A DNA stretch of 38,974 bases from Planctomycetales bacterium (lineage in GTDB: Bacteria > Planctomycetota > Planctomycetia > Pirellulales > Pirellulaceae), in assembly GCA_020427005.1 (NCBI GenBank), contig JAGQOY010000047.1, forward strand, positions 1 through 38,974, in the 5' to 3' direction. Below the pieces are notes generated by a model. It was not told the origin of the DNA and did no database searches. It worked only from the letters and a program-made list of their open reading frames with translations. Below, one piece after another: positions 1 through 7,622 of this stretch. How positions within the stretch are numbered: the stretch's first letter is position 1; each line of letters starts with the position of its first letter. Made by a program: the position numbers and the translations under genes.

Positions 1-2
1 TG

Positions 3-758
3 GAGGCACCGTGGTGGATTTACCGCTCCAGTGCCCCCACTCGTAATGCTATGTGGGTCCGTTCGGAAAAAAACCACTTGTTGTTGAGCGATCGCGTCGG
101 CTGGGAGACAGCCATTGAGTTATCCAGTGATATTAACAAATCCATCGACCAATGGTTGGCATTGAGCAAGCTTGGCGTCTGTTTGAGGCCACGTGCTTTG
201 CTAACTACCATGTTTAGTAGATTGCTTATCAGCGACCTTTTCGTACATGGAATTGGCGGAGCCAAATACGACCAAATTACCGATGCTATTGTCCGCGAGT
301 TTTTTCAGGTCCAACCACGCCCGATCGCAATCGCTACCGCTACGATGCATTTCCCTTTTGATCGCATCGATTCAGGTTTTCGACATATGGTTTTATCTGC
401 TCCAGCTACCAAAATAGAGCTCAAACAGAAACAACGGCAGGCGGAGTATCATCCAGAGTTGTTAAGTTTCGACACGAAGGACCCTGACATCGGTTTGCTG
501 GCGGAGAAAAAACGCCAACTATTAGCCAATATTCCCTTGCGTGGCAACCGCTGGGAATGGCATCATGAAATCTCTTCCGTAAACCAACAATTGCGCCTGC
601 TTCAAGATGAACGTTTGAGAAAAATGACTCAGCTGCTTGATGAACAAGAAGCTTTGATAAGGCAATTCCGGCTCCTGTGCTCTCGAGAATACAGTTTCTG
701 CTTGTTCCCGTTAGAACAGCTTACCGATGCATTGAAACACTTGTCCTTTCATCCATAG
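3..758 (+). CDS. Conserved hypothetical protein, C-terminal part (gene starts before the window)
   Basis: The frame is open from the first complete codon (position 3) to the TAG at 756-758, so this is the 3' end of a longer gene; the ATG at 51 is probably internal. The visible part is about 251 residues. It contains a hydrophobic segment followed by a striking LFVHGIGGAKYD motif and then an ATATMHFPF stretch, a pattern I associate with large planctomycete hypothetical proteins. The second half is charged and probably helical (KQKQRQAEYH, DEQEALIRQF). There is a faint resemblance to BshC-type proteins in the RALL...SDLFVHGIGG arrangement, but this is weak and no enzymatic role is claimed. The next gene starts 9 bp downstream on the same strand, so the two may be cotranscribed. 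Confidence 0.75.
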   Translation, partial: EAPWWIYRSSAPTRNAMWVRSEKNHLLLSDRVGWETAIELSSDINKSIDQWLALSKLGVCLRPRALLTTMFSRLLISDLFVHGIGGAKYDQITDAIVREFFQVQPRPIAIATATMHFPFDRIDSGFRHMVLSAPATKIELKQKQRQAEYHPELLSFDTKDPDIGLLAEKKRQLLANIPLRGNRWEWHHEISSVNQQLRLLQDERLRKMTQLLDEQEALIRQFRLLCSREYSFCLFPLEQLTDALKHLSFHP

Positions 759-767
759 TCCTCGATC

Positions 768-2138
768 ATGAGCGATTCAGATCCCAAACAGACCCAGTGC
801 CAGCCCATGAGAAATGTTGGTCAACACTTGTATCAATACACAACATTGATTGTTTTGGCGGTTTCAATTTGGAGTTACTTACTATATCAGTTATGGCTTG
901 CTGCGCCGATTTGGACGCCACGCATCATAATATCAATGGCGTTATTGGGTATTCTGGCTTGTATTGCAACTCGGTGCTGGAACAACCCTCAAGCCAGGCT
1001 GCGTACAATCGTCGTCACTCTTCCAATGGCAACTGCCTTCGTAACTCTTCCAGTGCAAAGCCTCAATTACCGTAAGAGCCTCCTTTCGCGGCTTGAGACA
1101 GCTGGGATTCAGGACTTCACGCTCGAAGCTAAACATGGATATTCAAGATTTCTGCGTTATGTGGGCGGCCTTGCCTTTGGCGAAGCTTCAAATGAACACT
1201 TCGCAACCCAATTGACAAAGGTAACCCTAGACTTAAACCGTCTACATTCTGACGGCTTGGATAGGCTCCCTCGTAACGACCTACGAATGATCTACATTCA
1301 AAGAATACAAACACCGTCTCACAACGAAATTTCACCCTCTGACCCTCCTTGGCTATCGGCTAGCCTTGTCAATTGGATCAATAGTTGCTCATCAAGGCCA
1401 CTTGTCAGCATCCATGTTGTAGCACCCCAACCACTTGAGCTACAAGCACTAAGCGAATTGCAATGCGAAACCATACTGAAGCTTGAAAATCTCTCGTTGA
1501 ATTCTCCGTGGGATTTTTACGTTCCAAAGGCTTTCGACATTAAGTTCGTGAACTGTGATCTCTCGTCTGGAAATGGTCCGGATTCCGCGAACCTACCATA
1601 TGCCAATCGCATTGAGCTGGATCATTGCAAATTCGATGGCGATAGCTCCATCTTGCACGGTCAGTTTGGTGATACCGAATTAGCCTTCAACAATTGCCGC
1701 TTGGATGTGGCAACCGCCAACCAACTACTAGCTGGCAACTTTCGCAGCCTATCACTTTCCAATGTCCACTTTGATAGGCAGCCAACTATCGATGCATCCA
1801 CCCTAGCTCCCCTTCGCAGCTTGGTCTTGTGGGAAACCAATTTGGAACCGACAACAATCCTTGAGTTGGTTTCTAAACGGAACCCTCGCTTCGTGCAACT
1901 CAGCGAAAATGAGATTATAGGCGAACAGCAGTTCAGCGAACTTATAGCACAGGACAGCCTGCGAATCTTGAACTTATCGGCGCCCTGGCTAACAGCCCAG
2001 CACCTGCAACAACTAAAGAATCGCCAGACCGACTTACGTCTAACACTGATGGAATCCGGCTTGTCGATTTCCACGCTCGACTCAATCCAACGCCAACTCC
2101 CTTCTGGCGTCGTGATTCGCATAATGGGCAACAACTAA
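768..2138 (+). CDS. Membrane-anchored leucine-rich-repeat-like hypothetical protein
   Basis: 456 residues. After a short polar N-terminus there are two or three hydrophobic segments within residues 25-105, consistent with membrane anchoring. The remaining 350 residues are soluble. The C-terminal half (about 215-450) shows irregular leucine-rich repeats, with phrases such as LRSLVLWETNLE, LRILNLSAPWL and IELDHCKFDG spaced roughly every 20-30 residues, as in many planctomycete LRR proteins of unknown role. Such domains usually mediate protein contacts; no partner can be read here. The ATG lies 9 bp after the previous stop, with no strong Shine-Dalgarno sequence. The function is unknown. Confidence 0.7.
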   Translation: MSDSDPKQTQCQPMRNVGQHLYQYTTLIVLAVSIWSYLLYQLWLAAPIWTPRIIISMALLGILACIATRCWNNPQARLRTIVVTLPMATAFVTLPVQSLNYRKSLLSRLETAGIQDFTLEAKHGYSRFLRYVGGLAFGEASNEHFATQLTKVTLDLNRLHSDGLDRLPRNDLRMIYIQRIQTPSHNEISPSDPPWLSASLVNWINSCSSRPLVSIHVVAPQPLELQALSELQCETILKLENLSLNSPWDFYVPKAFDIKFVNCDLSSGNGPDSANLPYANRIELDHCKFDGDSSILHGQFGDTELAFNNCRLDVATANQLLAGNFRSLSLSNVHFDRQPTIDASTLAPLRSLVLWETNLEPTTILELVSKRNPRFVQLSENEIIGEQQFSELIAQDSLRILNLSAPWLTAQHLQQLKNRQTDLRLTLMESGLSISTLDSIQRQLPSGVVIRIMGNN

Positions 2139-2193
2139 ATTCACGTGGATGATCAAACTGAATTATCTTAACTCCTCATGCTTAGCAACAACC

Positions 2194-2556
2194 ATGGCCA
2201 AGTGCGACGAAGGTTACATATGTCAGATTTGCGGCGAGGACGTATCCCGGATCTCCGATAGTGTGCTCTATTTGCAGTATGTAGTAGGTTGGATTTCAGT
2301 GGAGGTCTTACACTCCCATCCGGAATCCCATATTCGTTGCCAACCCAGCTTGGCTCAGTTTATCGAAACTAGTGAATTCTCCCCCCCAGTCGTCATTGAC
2401 GGTGCGTTTGACCGACGGCAACTCGATCCCCAATTTGCAGCCGCGCGCACGCTGCTTTTAACGCAGGGCTTTCTACGCCTGCTAGAGATTGAGCGTCATC
2501 GACCTCAACTGACCGTGCCCGAATACCCACTGGAAAGTATCCGCAATTCAAACTGA
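2194..2556 (+). CDS. Small conserved hypothetical protein with a Cys pair near the N-terminus
   Basis: Read from the ATG at 2194 the protein is 120 residues and begins MAKCDEGYICQICGEDV. The C-x2-C pair with the preceding Cys suggests a small metal-binding head, although no second clear Cys pair is visible. I prefer this start because the conserved-looking head begins there; the frame also stays open to an ATG at 2149, which would add 15 unremarkable residues. Neither start has a good ribosome binding site. Proteins with this type of head occur as lone hypothetical genes in planctomycetes, but I cannot assign a function. The gene is convergent with the MFS transporter downstream, with only 49 bp between stops. 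Confidence 0.65.
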   Translation: MAKCDEGYICQICGEDVSRISDSVLYLQYVVGWISVEVLHSHPESHIRCQPSLAQFIETSEFSPPVVIDGAFDRRQLDPQFAAARTLLLTQGFLRLLEIERHRPQLTVPEYPLESIRNSN

Positions 2557-2605
2557 CTACTTTTCATCGGCAAGATCATATATAAAGGCACATCGCTTTT
2601 TACGA

Positions 2606-3949
2606 TTAGCGATTCGCTACGATGGACGCCGTTTCAGCCTGTGACCGCAAGCGGTAAAAAGCTGCCAATGGCAAAACCAATAGTCCAGTCATCCAGAATA
2701 CGCTGCTAACGGGCCAGTTGCAGCCACGTGCAAGCGATTCAAATCCCTGATAGAGTGGCCCGGCTAACAAGATACCTACGAAGTTTGCTTGATTCATGGT
2801 CGCAATCAGACGTCCTTTTAGATTGGACGGGGGACGCTCTTGGAGGAATACTTGTAATGGAATGGAATATACAGCTGCAAAAACACCCAAAGCAATAAGT
2901 GCTACAACGCTACCGCTGAACCCCAACAAGTGTTCATCGTTCGGCTTCCAGAATCCAAGGCTCAACAACGACAAGAATATCCCCCACAGGCCGATGGTCA
3001 CGAGACGGTCTCCATGACCTCCCCGACAAAGCCATCCGGCGGCTAGGGCCCCGATCATAATTCCTATCCCGATGGAAGCTGTCAACAAACTCGTCTGAGT
3101 CTTGTTCACGGCTAACATTTCTAATCCCAGTCGGTTAACCGTTGGCGCTGCCAGGCCGGCCACCATCCAAAACACACTGGACACACAAAGCGCGATCAAC
3201 AGCGGTCGATCCGAAGTCAACATGTTTCTGACTTCGTTACTTACGCCCCAACAATCCATCGTTAACTTACTACCCGGTTGAGCGGCAGGTACACGACGAA
3301 CCAAGAGCGACGTTAAGGTACCGATAACCGCTATCCCCACACAAACAATCAAGCCTCTCCACAGATTCTCTGTGGAGTCGCTATCACCAACGAGCACGTC
3401 ATACAATCCACCTGCCAAGACGATACCAAAGATAATGGCTAAAAAGGTCGTCATCAGGATGATTCCATTTGCCCGCGCCAAGTCGTGGGGTGGAAATAAC
3501 TCGGGGAGAATACCATATTTGCCGGGACCAAAAAACGAGCTCTGTGTACCCATCAGGAAAAGTACAACCCATGTTCCCCATTGGCCAAATACTTCGAAGT
3601 ACAAAAAGGCCAGCATACCCATAAACATGATGACAATCTCCGCCACTTTACAGAGCACGATAATGGGAGTCTTACTGTACTTGTCTGATAAATAGCCGGC
3701 AAAGCCACTGAACAGTACAAATGGCAGCGAAAAGACGAAAGCCGCCCATCCCTGGACATCGCTCCCTGTCTCTGGTGCTTCCCCCACTACAACAATTGTC
3801 GGCGTTGCAATTGCAAGCAATAGCATCAACTGCTTATACAAGTTATCGTTGAAGGCACCGAGAAATTGGGTGCAAGTTAACCCCCAAAACGAACGCTCGC
3901 GAAATAATTGAGAACGTTCTTGGGAGTCTTCAGTTGGCATGCGGTTCAC
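2606..3949 (-). CDS. MFS transporter, LplT-like (lysophospholipid transporter type)
   Basis: 447 residues with about 12 hydrophobic segments, typical of the major facilitator superfamily. The N-terminal helix carries FLGAFNDNLYKQ, a phrase characteristic of the LplT group. LplT moves lysophospholipids across the inner membrane and is often fused or adjacent to the acyltransferase/acyl-ACP synthetase Aas. The loop after TM2 has the GYLSDKYSK variant of the MFS motif A. No Aas-like gene is nearby, so the substrate is inferred from family resemblance only. The ATG at 3949 is followed by MNRMPTEDSQERSQ, a plausible cytoplasmic tail; MPTEDS three codons later is an alternative start. The gene is transcribed away from a 740-bp intergenic region. 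Confidence 0.85.
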   Translation of the reverse strand: MNRMPTEDSQERSQLFRERSFWGLTCTQFLGAFNDNLYKQLMLLLAIATPTIVVVGEAPETGSDVQGWAAFVFSLPFVLFSGFAGYLSDKYSKTPIIVLCKVAEIVIMFMGMLAFLYFEVFGQWGTWVVLFLMGTQSSFFGPGKYGILPELFPPHDLARANGIILMTTFLAIIFGIVLAGGLYDVLVGDSDSTENLWRGLIVCVGIAVIGTLTSLLVRRVPAAQPGSKLTMDCWGVSNEVRNMLTSDRPLLIALCVSSVFWMVAGLAAPTVNRLGLEMLAVNKTQTSLLTASIGIGIMIGALAAGWLCRGGHGDRLVTIGLWGIFLSLLSLGFWKPNDEHLLGFSGSVVALIALGVFAAVYSIPLQVFLQERPPSNLKGRLIATMNQANFVGILLAGPLYQGFESLARGCNWPVSSVFWMTGLLVLPLAAFYRLRSQAETASIVANR

Positions 3950-4689
3950 TTCTTCGAAGGTTGAGATCTGCTCTGCAATCGGAACTTCACTGAAAAGACG
4001 ATTTCATGTTTCTCGTAGAATTGCACCTAAAAATGCGAAAAACTGCTGTGACAGTCTTTCAGCTTGCGAGTCGCAGGTTACGAGCAACTCGACGGTCAGG
4101 AATTGCATTAGGTCAGGAGACTAGTACTGGACACCCAGCGGGATGACATTTTGATCTTATTCCCTGGATGCTGAAAGCCCGGATTCCGTGCGCTTCAATT
4201 AAGAGTTTACAGCTCAGCTAGCAGAGAGCTCGTTGCATCCCCTTCCGCGCCGCGAGAGCGCGAAAAGAATGTCGACCGCTTGTTCAAAGAACTGAAGTCT
4301 GAGTGTGGGGGTCTTCATTAATCCGAAGGGCTGTGTTGCCAATCGAAAAACTGACGTGGTGACAAATAGTCGTCTTGGTGATGTTTTTGTTGGAAAATGT
4401 CTCAAAACTTCTGCCCCAGCCATGGTGACTCGCGATAGAATCATTGATTCGCTCAAGACGGCAAATGATGGCCCTGCCCGCGAAAATTGCTTTCCGGGGT
4501 CACGAGCAAAAGAAGCATTGACGGTGGAGTAAATGCAGTATAAGACCGACAGGATGCAATTGGGGTGCTTCAGACTTACCAAAATTCATCGACAGAATCG
4601 CATTAAAAACTAACTTGATGCCTGCGACAGCGGATTTCTTGCGATAGCCAGAACATTCTTTGGATTCTCTCCACTAGGAGTACGTCTAA
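3950..4689. other. 740-bp intergenic region, no gene recognised
   Basis: This spacer separates the divergent MFS and DUF1501 genes. It has short open frames on both strands (for example 4305-4532 plus and 4214-4582 minus) that overlap each other, lack ribosome binding sites and have unremarkable translations, so I do not call them. Promoters for both flanking genes must lie here, but I cannot pick convincing boxes. The only clear signal is the Shine-Dalgarno sequence for the DUF1501 gene at the right edge. Confidence 0.5.
4676..4680 (+). promoter_or_regulatory. Ribosome binding site of the DUF1501 gene
   Basis: The sequence taggag sits about 9 nt upstream of the ATG at 4690. It supports this start and shows that this genome does use Shine-Dalgarno sequences in part of its genes. 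Confidence 0.65.
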
Positions 4690-6069
4690 ATGCAATTCTT
4701 ACGCCGTTCATTTTGCAAGCAGATTGCCGGCTTTGGGGCTGGCTCGGGAATTCTCGGTTGTTGGGCAAACAACTTGGGCGCTAACTTGCTGTCCCAACGT
4801 TCCCCAAAGCGCTTGATCGTGCTCTGGATGCCTGGGGGACCGTCGCAAATGGATACTTTCGATATGAAGCCTGAGCACGCCAACGGAGGGCCCTTCCAGG
4901 AGGTTTCTACTACTATCCCCGGGATGAGATTTAGCGAGCACTTGCCCAAGTTGAGTCAATTGGCTCACCACCTGGCAATAATTCGGAGTGTAAACACAAA
5001 AGAAGGCGACCATAGCCGTGGTACTTACTTTGTTAGAACGGGACAAAGACCAGGGTCAGCTGTTCGCTACCCTGCCCTTCCTGCTGTGCTTGCCAAGGAA
5101 CTCCACTCACCGGGCTCTCAAATACCCGGCTACGTTAGCATTCTGCCCACATCCGCGGTCAGCCCAGCTGCTTTTAGCGCAGGCTTTTTGGGTACATCGC
5201 GCGAGCCTCTGACGGTCGGCCTGTCATCCCCGGAAGCGAACGTCCGCGATGCCGAGGGGGACCTTCCCGACAACAACGTGACACAGTCGATCGCGGATCT
5301 ACGCGTGGACAATCTTCTCCCTCCAATCGACTTGCAACGCACTCGTGTGGATCGACGGCGAGAACTTTGGAATATGCTTCAGGCCAATTATCATATCGAT
5401 CAACGTCGGGGAGCCGCCGCCACCCACGACACCGTGTATCGCCGGGCTTTACAGCTAACCGATAGTGAAATTGTTTCCGCTTTCGACCTGGAACTTGAAC
5501 CAGAGACTACGCGCCGCGCATACGGCACGTCTCCTTTCGGCCAAGGCTGCCTAATGGCAAGGCGATTAATCGAGCACGGTGTCCCAGTAGTGGAGATTGC
5601 CCTCAGCGACAGTCCAGGCGGACTTGGATGGGACAGCCATGCCGATAACTTTGCAACCGTACAGCGGCTGTGTGGACAACTTGATCTAGGCTGGAGTCAG
5701 CTGTTAGTGGATTTGGAACAACGCGGACTTCTTCAAGACACGACAATCGTCTGGATGGGTGAATTTGGTCGTACACCCGCTATTAACGACAATACGGGAC
5801 GGGATCATTTCCCAAATGCATTCTCCTATGTCCTGGCTGGTGGTTCGATACAAGGGGGAGCTATCGTTGGAAAGACAAGCGATGATGGGATGGAAATAGT
5901 CGATCGTCCGGTAACCATTCCTGAGATGCTGGCAACGATCAGCCAAGCCGTAGGCATTGTGCCTTCCACTGAAAACGTGGCGGACGATCGTCGCCCCATC
6001 AAAATTGCAGAAGGTGAGCCCGTGAGTGAACTGCTGGCAAGCACAACTGATGCAAATCGGCCAGCGTAA
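4690..6069 (+). CDS. DUF1501 domain-containing protein (secreted, sulfatase-like fold)
   Basis: 459 residues. The N-terminus MQFLRRSFCKQIAGFGAGSG has twin arginines and a short hydrophobic stretch, as in Tat-type signals common in DUF1501 proteins. Family hallmarks follow: RLIVLWMPGGPSQMDTFD near residue 40, HSRGTYFVRTG near 110, a central SFDL-like region and near 350 the sequence WMGEFGRTPAIN...GRDHFP. DUF1501 resembles alkaline-phosphatase/sulfatase folds and is greatly expanded in Planctomycetes, where it usually sits beside a PSD1 cytochrome-like (DUF1549/DUF1553) gene. No such partner is present here. A good ribosome binding site fixes the start. A sodium/solute symporter follows after 78 bp on the same strand. 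Confidence 0.92.
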   Translation: MQFLRRSFCKQIAGFGAGSGILGCWANNLGANLLSQRSPKRLIVLWMPGGPSQMDTFDMKPEHANGGPFQEVSTTIPGMRFSEHLPKLSQLAHHLAIIRSVNTKEGDHSRGTYFVRTGQRPGSAVRYPALPAVLAKELHSPGSQIPGYVSILPTSAVSPAAFSAGFLGTSREPLTVGLSSPEANVRDAEGDLPDNNVTQSIADLRVDNLLPPIDLQRTRVDRRRELWNMLQANYHIDQRRGAAATHDTVYRRALQLTDSEIVSAFDLELEPETTRRAYGTSPFGQGCLMARRLIEHGVPVVEIALSDSPGGLGWDSHADNFATVQRLCGQLDLGWSQLLVDLEQRGLLQDTTIVWMGEFGRTPAINDNTGRDHFPNAFSYVLAGGSIQGGAIVGKTSDDGMEIVDRPVTIPEMLATISQAVGIVPSTENVADDRRPIKIAEGEPVSELLASTTDANRPA

Positions 6070-6147
6070 ACTACCAGAAGTAAAAGACCATTCTCAGTTC
6101 TGACTTGAATCACTCTCTATTCTTTTTGGCAAGCTTAAGGAAGATCA

Positions 6148-7599
6148 TTGGAAGAACTCTCCTTTACCGTTCGAGCCGTTTTTGGCGTTGTATTGGCGTT
6201 GTATGCAGCAGGCATGTTCGCCATCGGATTTGCTGCCCAAAAACGAATTACTAACGTCGAAGACTACGTTCTGGCAGGCCGGCAATTGCCTACTAGCTTT
6301 GCTACTATCACAGTCATCGCTACCTGGTTTGGCGCAGAATCATTAATGACGACAGCCGATGAGGTGGCACACCAGGGCATCCGCAGGTCCATGCTGGACC
6401 CCGTCGGCATCTCGCTATGTCTGTTGATCGCCGGACTCTTCATCGCCGGGCCCTTGTGGCGCATGAATCTGTTGACCATTCCCGATTTTTACCGACGTAG
6501 ATATGGTACTCTGGCGGAAACTGCCAGTGCAATTATCCTTGTCCCAAGTTACTTCGGCTGGATTGCTGCCCAGTATCTAGCGTTAGCCTCCCTGATGGCC
6601 CAGTTTTTTCACGTGCCTATTACCGTTGGCGTTATCACAATTGCTTTGATCGCGACCGGCTATACGATCATGGGTGGTATGTGGTCGGTCACCTGGACCG
6701 ATGCTATCCAAATCGTGATCATACTCGTTGGCCTTATATTGCTGGCACTAGAGATACTCTGGTATCTCGGAAATGGTGAATGGTTACTAGGTTTTGAACG
6801 TTTGAGAAAAGATGTACCAGAAGATTTCTGGAAAGTTGCCAATCCATTGACCTTTAAAGAAGATGTAATGGTCGCACTCACCGCATTAGCCATTGGCTCA
6901 TTGGGCAATTTACCCGTACAAGACTTGATGCAACGTGTTTGTTCCTCCAAATCCGATCGCGTCGCACAACACGCTTGCTATTGGGGTTCCGCTGGCTACC
7001 TTTGTATGGGGCTGCTTCCGATCTTGGCTGGCCTTGCCTCAGGTCTAGTACTTGTCGAAGTTCCCGAGGAGGGTGTGGTGACTGCTCTGGCGACAAAATT
7101 GCTAGACCCTCCGCTGCTGTTGATTTTTGTTCTAGCCATCACCTCAGCGGTCTTATCCACCATAGTATCCGCCGTTCTCGCGCCTTCAGCTGTATTGGCC
7201 CATAATCTTTTAGAACCAGCCTCCAATCTCTGGAGTCGCAAGAAACTGAGCGACTCAGATCAACTTTGGATGCAGCGTTTGTGCGTCGTAATCGTGTCCG
7301 CCGCTAGCGTGGTGCTGGCTCTGTTAGGTGACAGTGCATACGAATTGGTCGAATCATCATATTCACTCTCCTTAGTGGGACTATTTGCTACATTTGTGAT
7401 TGGTATGCATGTTTGCAAGACGCCAACGGCTGCCATATTGTCCATGCTAAGTGGCGTAGGCTTTTGGACTTGGCATACTATTGCCGGCCGGGAGAATTTC
7501 GTCGGATTGTCCATACCACATGAGTTGGTTGACACGGGGATTTCGATTGGCATCTTTTTAGTTTTCCCAAGCTCTCACCACGCTCAAGAGGCCATTTAG
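6148..7599 (+). CDS. Sodium/solute symporter (SSS family)
   Basis: 483 residues with about 13 hydrophobic segments. Recognisable SSS features are FAAQKRITNVEDYVLAGRQLP after TM1, ATWFGAESLMTTADEVAHQG in the TM2 region, IPDFYRRRYG, and ITSAVLSTIVSAVLAPSAVLAHN around TM8, where family members bind sodium. The protein should couple inward sodium flow to uptake of an organic solute, but the substrate cannot be read. The start is a TTG at 6148 preceded by aaggaag 5-6 nt upstream, which is a convincing ribosome binding site. The stop lies 23 bp before the GTG of comEC, so the two are probably cotranscribed. Confidence 0.92.
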   Translation: MEELSFTVRAVFGVVLALYAAGMFAIGFAAQKRITNVEDYVLAGRQLPTSFATITVIATWFGAESLMTTADEVAHQGIRRSMLDPVGISLCLLIAGLFIAGPLWRMNLLTIPDFYRRRYGTLAETASAIILVPSYFGWIAAQYLALASLMAQFFHVPITVGVITIALIATGYTIMGGMWSVTWTDAIQIVIILVGLILLALEILWYLGNGEWLLGFERLRKDVPEDFWKVANPLTFKEDVMVALTALAIGSLGNLPVQDLMQRVCSSKSDRVAQHACYWGSAGYLCMGLLPILAGLASGLVLVEVPEEGVVTALATKLLDPPLLLIFVLAITSAVLSTIVSAVLAPSAVLAHNLLEPASNLWSRKKLSDSDQLWMQRLCVVIVSAASVVLALLGDSAYELVESSYSLSLVGLFATFVIGMHVCKTPTAAILSMLSGVGFWTWHTIAGRENFVGLSIPHELVDTGISIGIFLVFPSSHHAQEAI

Positions 7600-7622
7600 T
7601 CGCTGCAGTTCGGGACAGAATT

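Noticed and set aside
4214..4582. 122-codon minus-strand frame (and an overlapping 75-codon plus-strand frame) in the 740-bp spacer
   Set aside because: No ribosome binding site, no recognisable motif and mutual overlap; composition looks non-coding.
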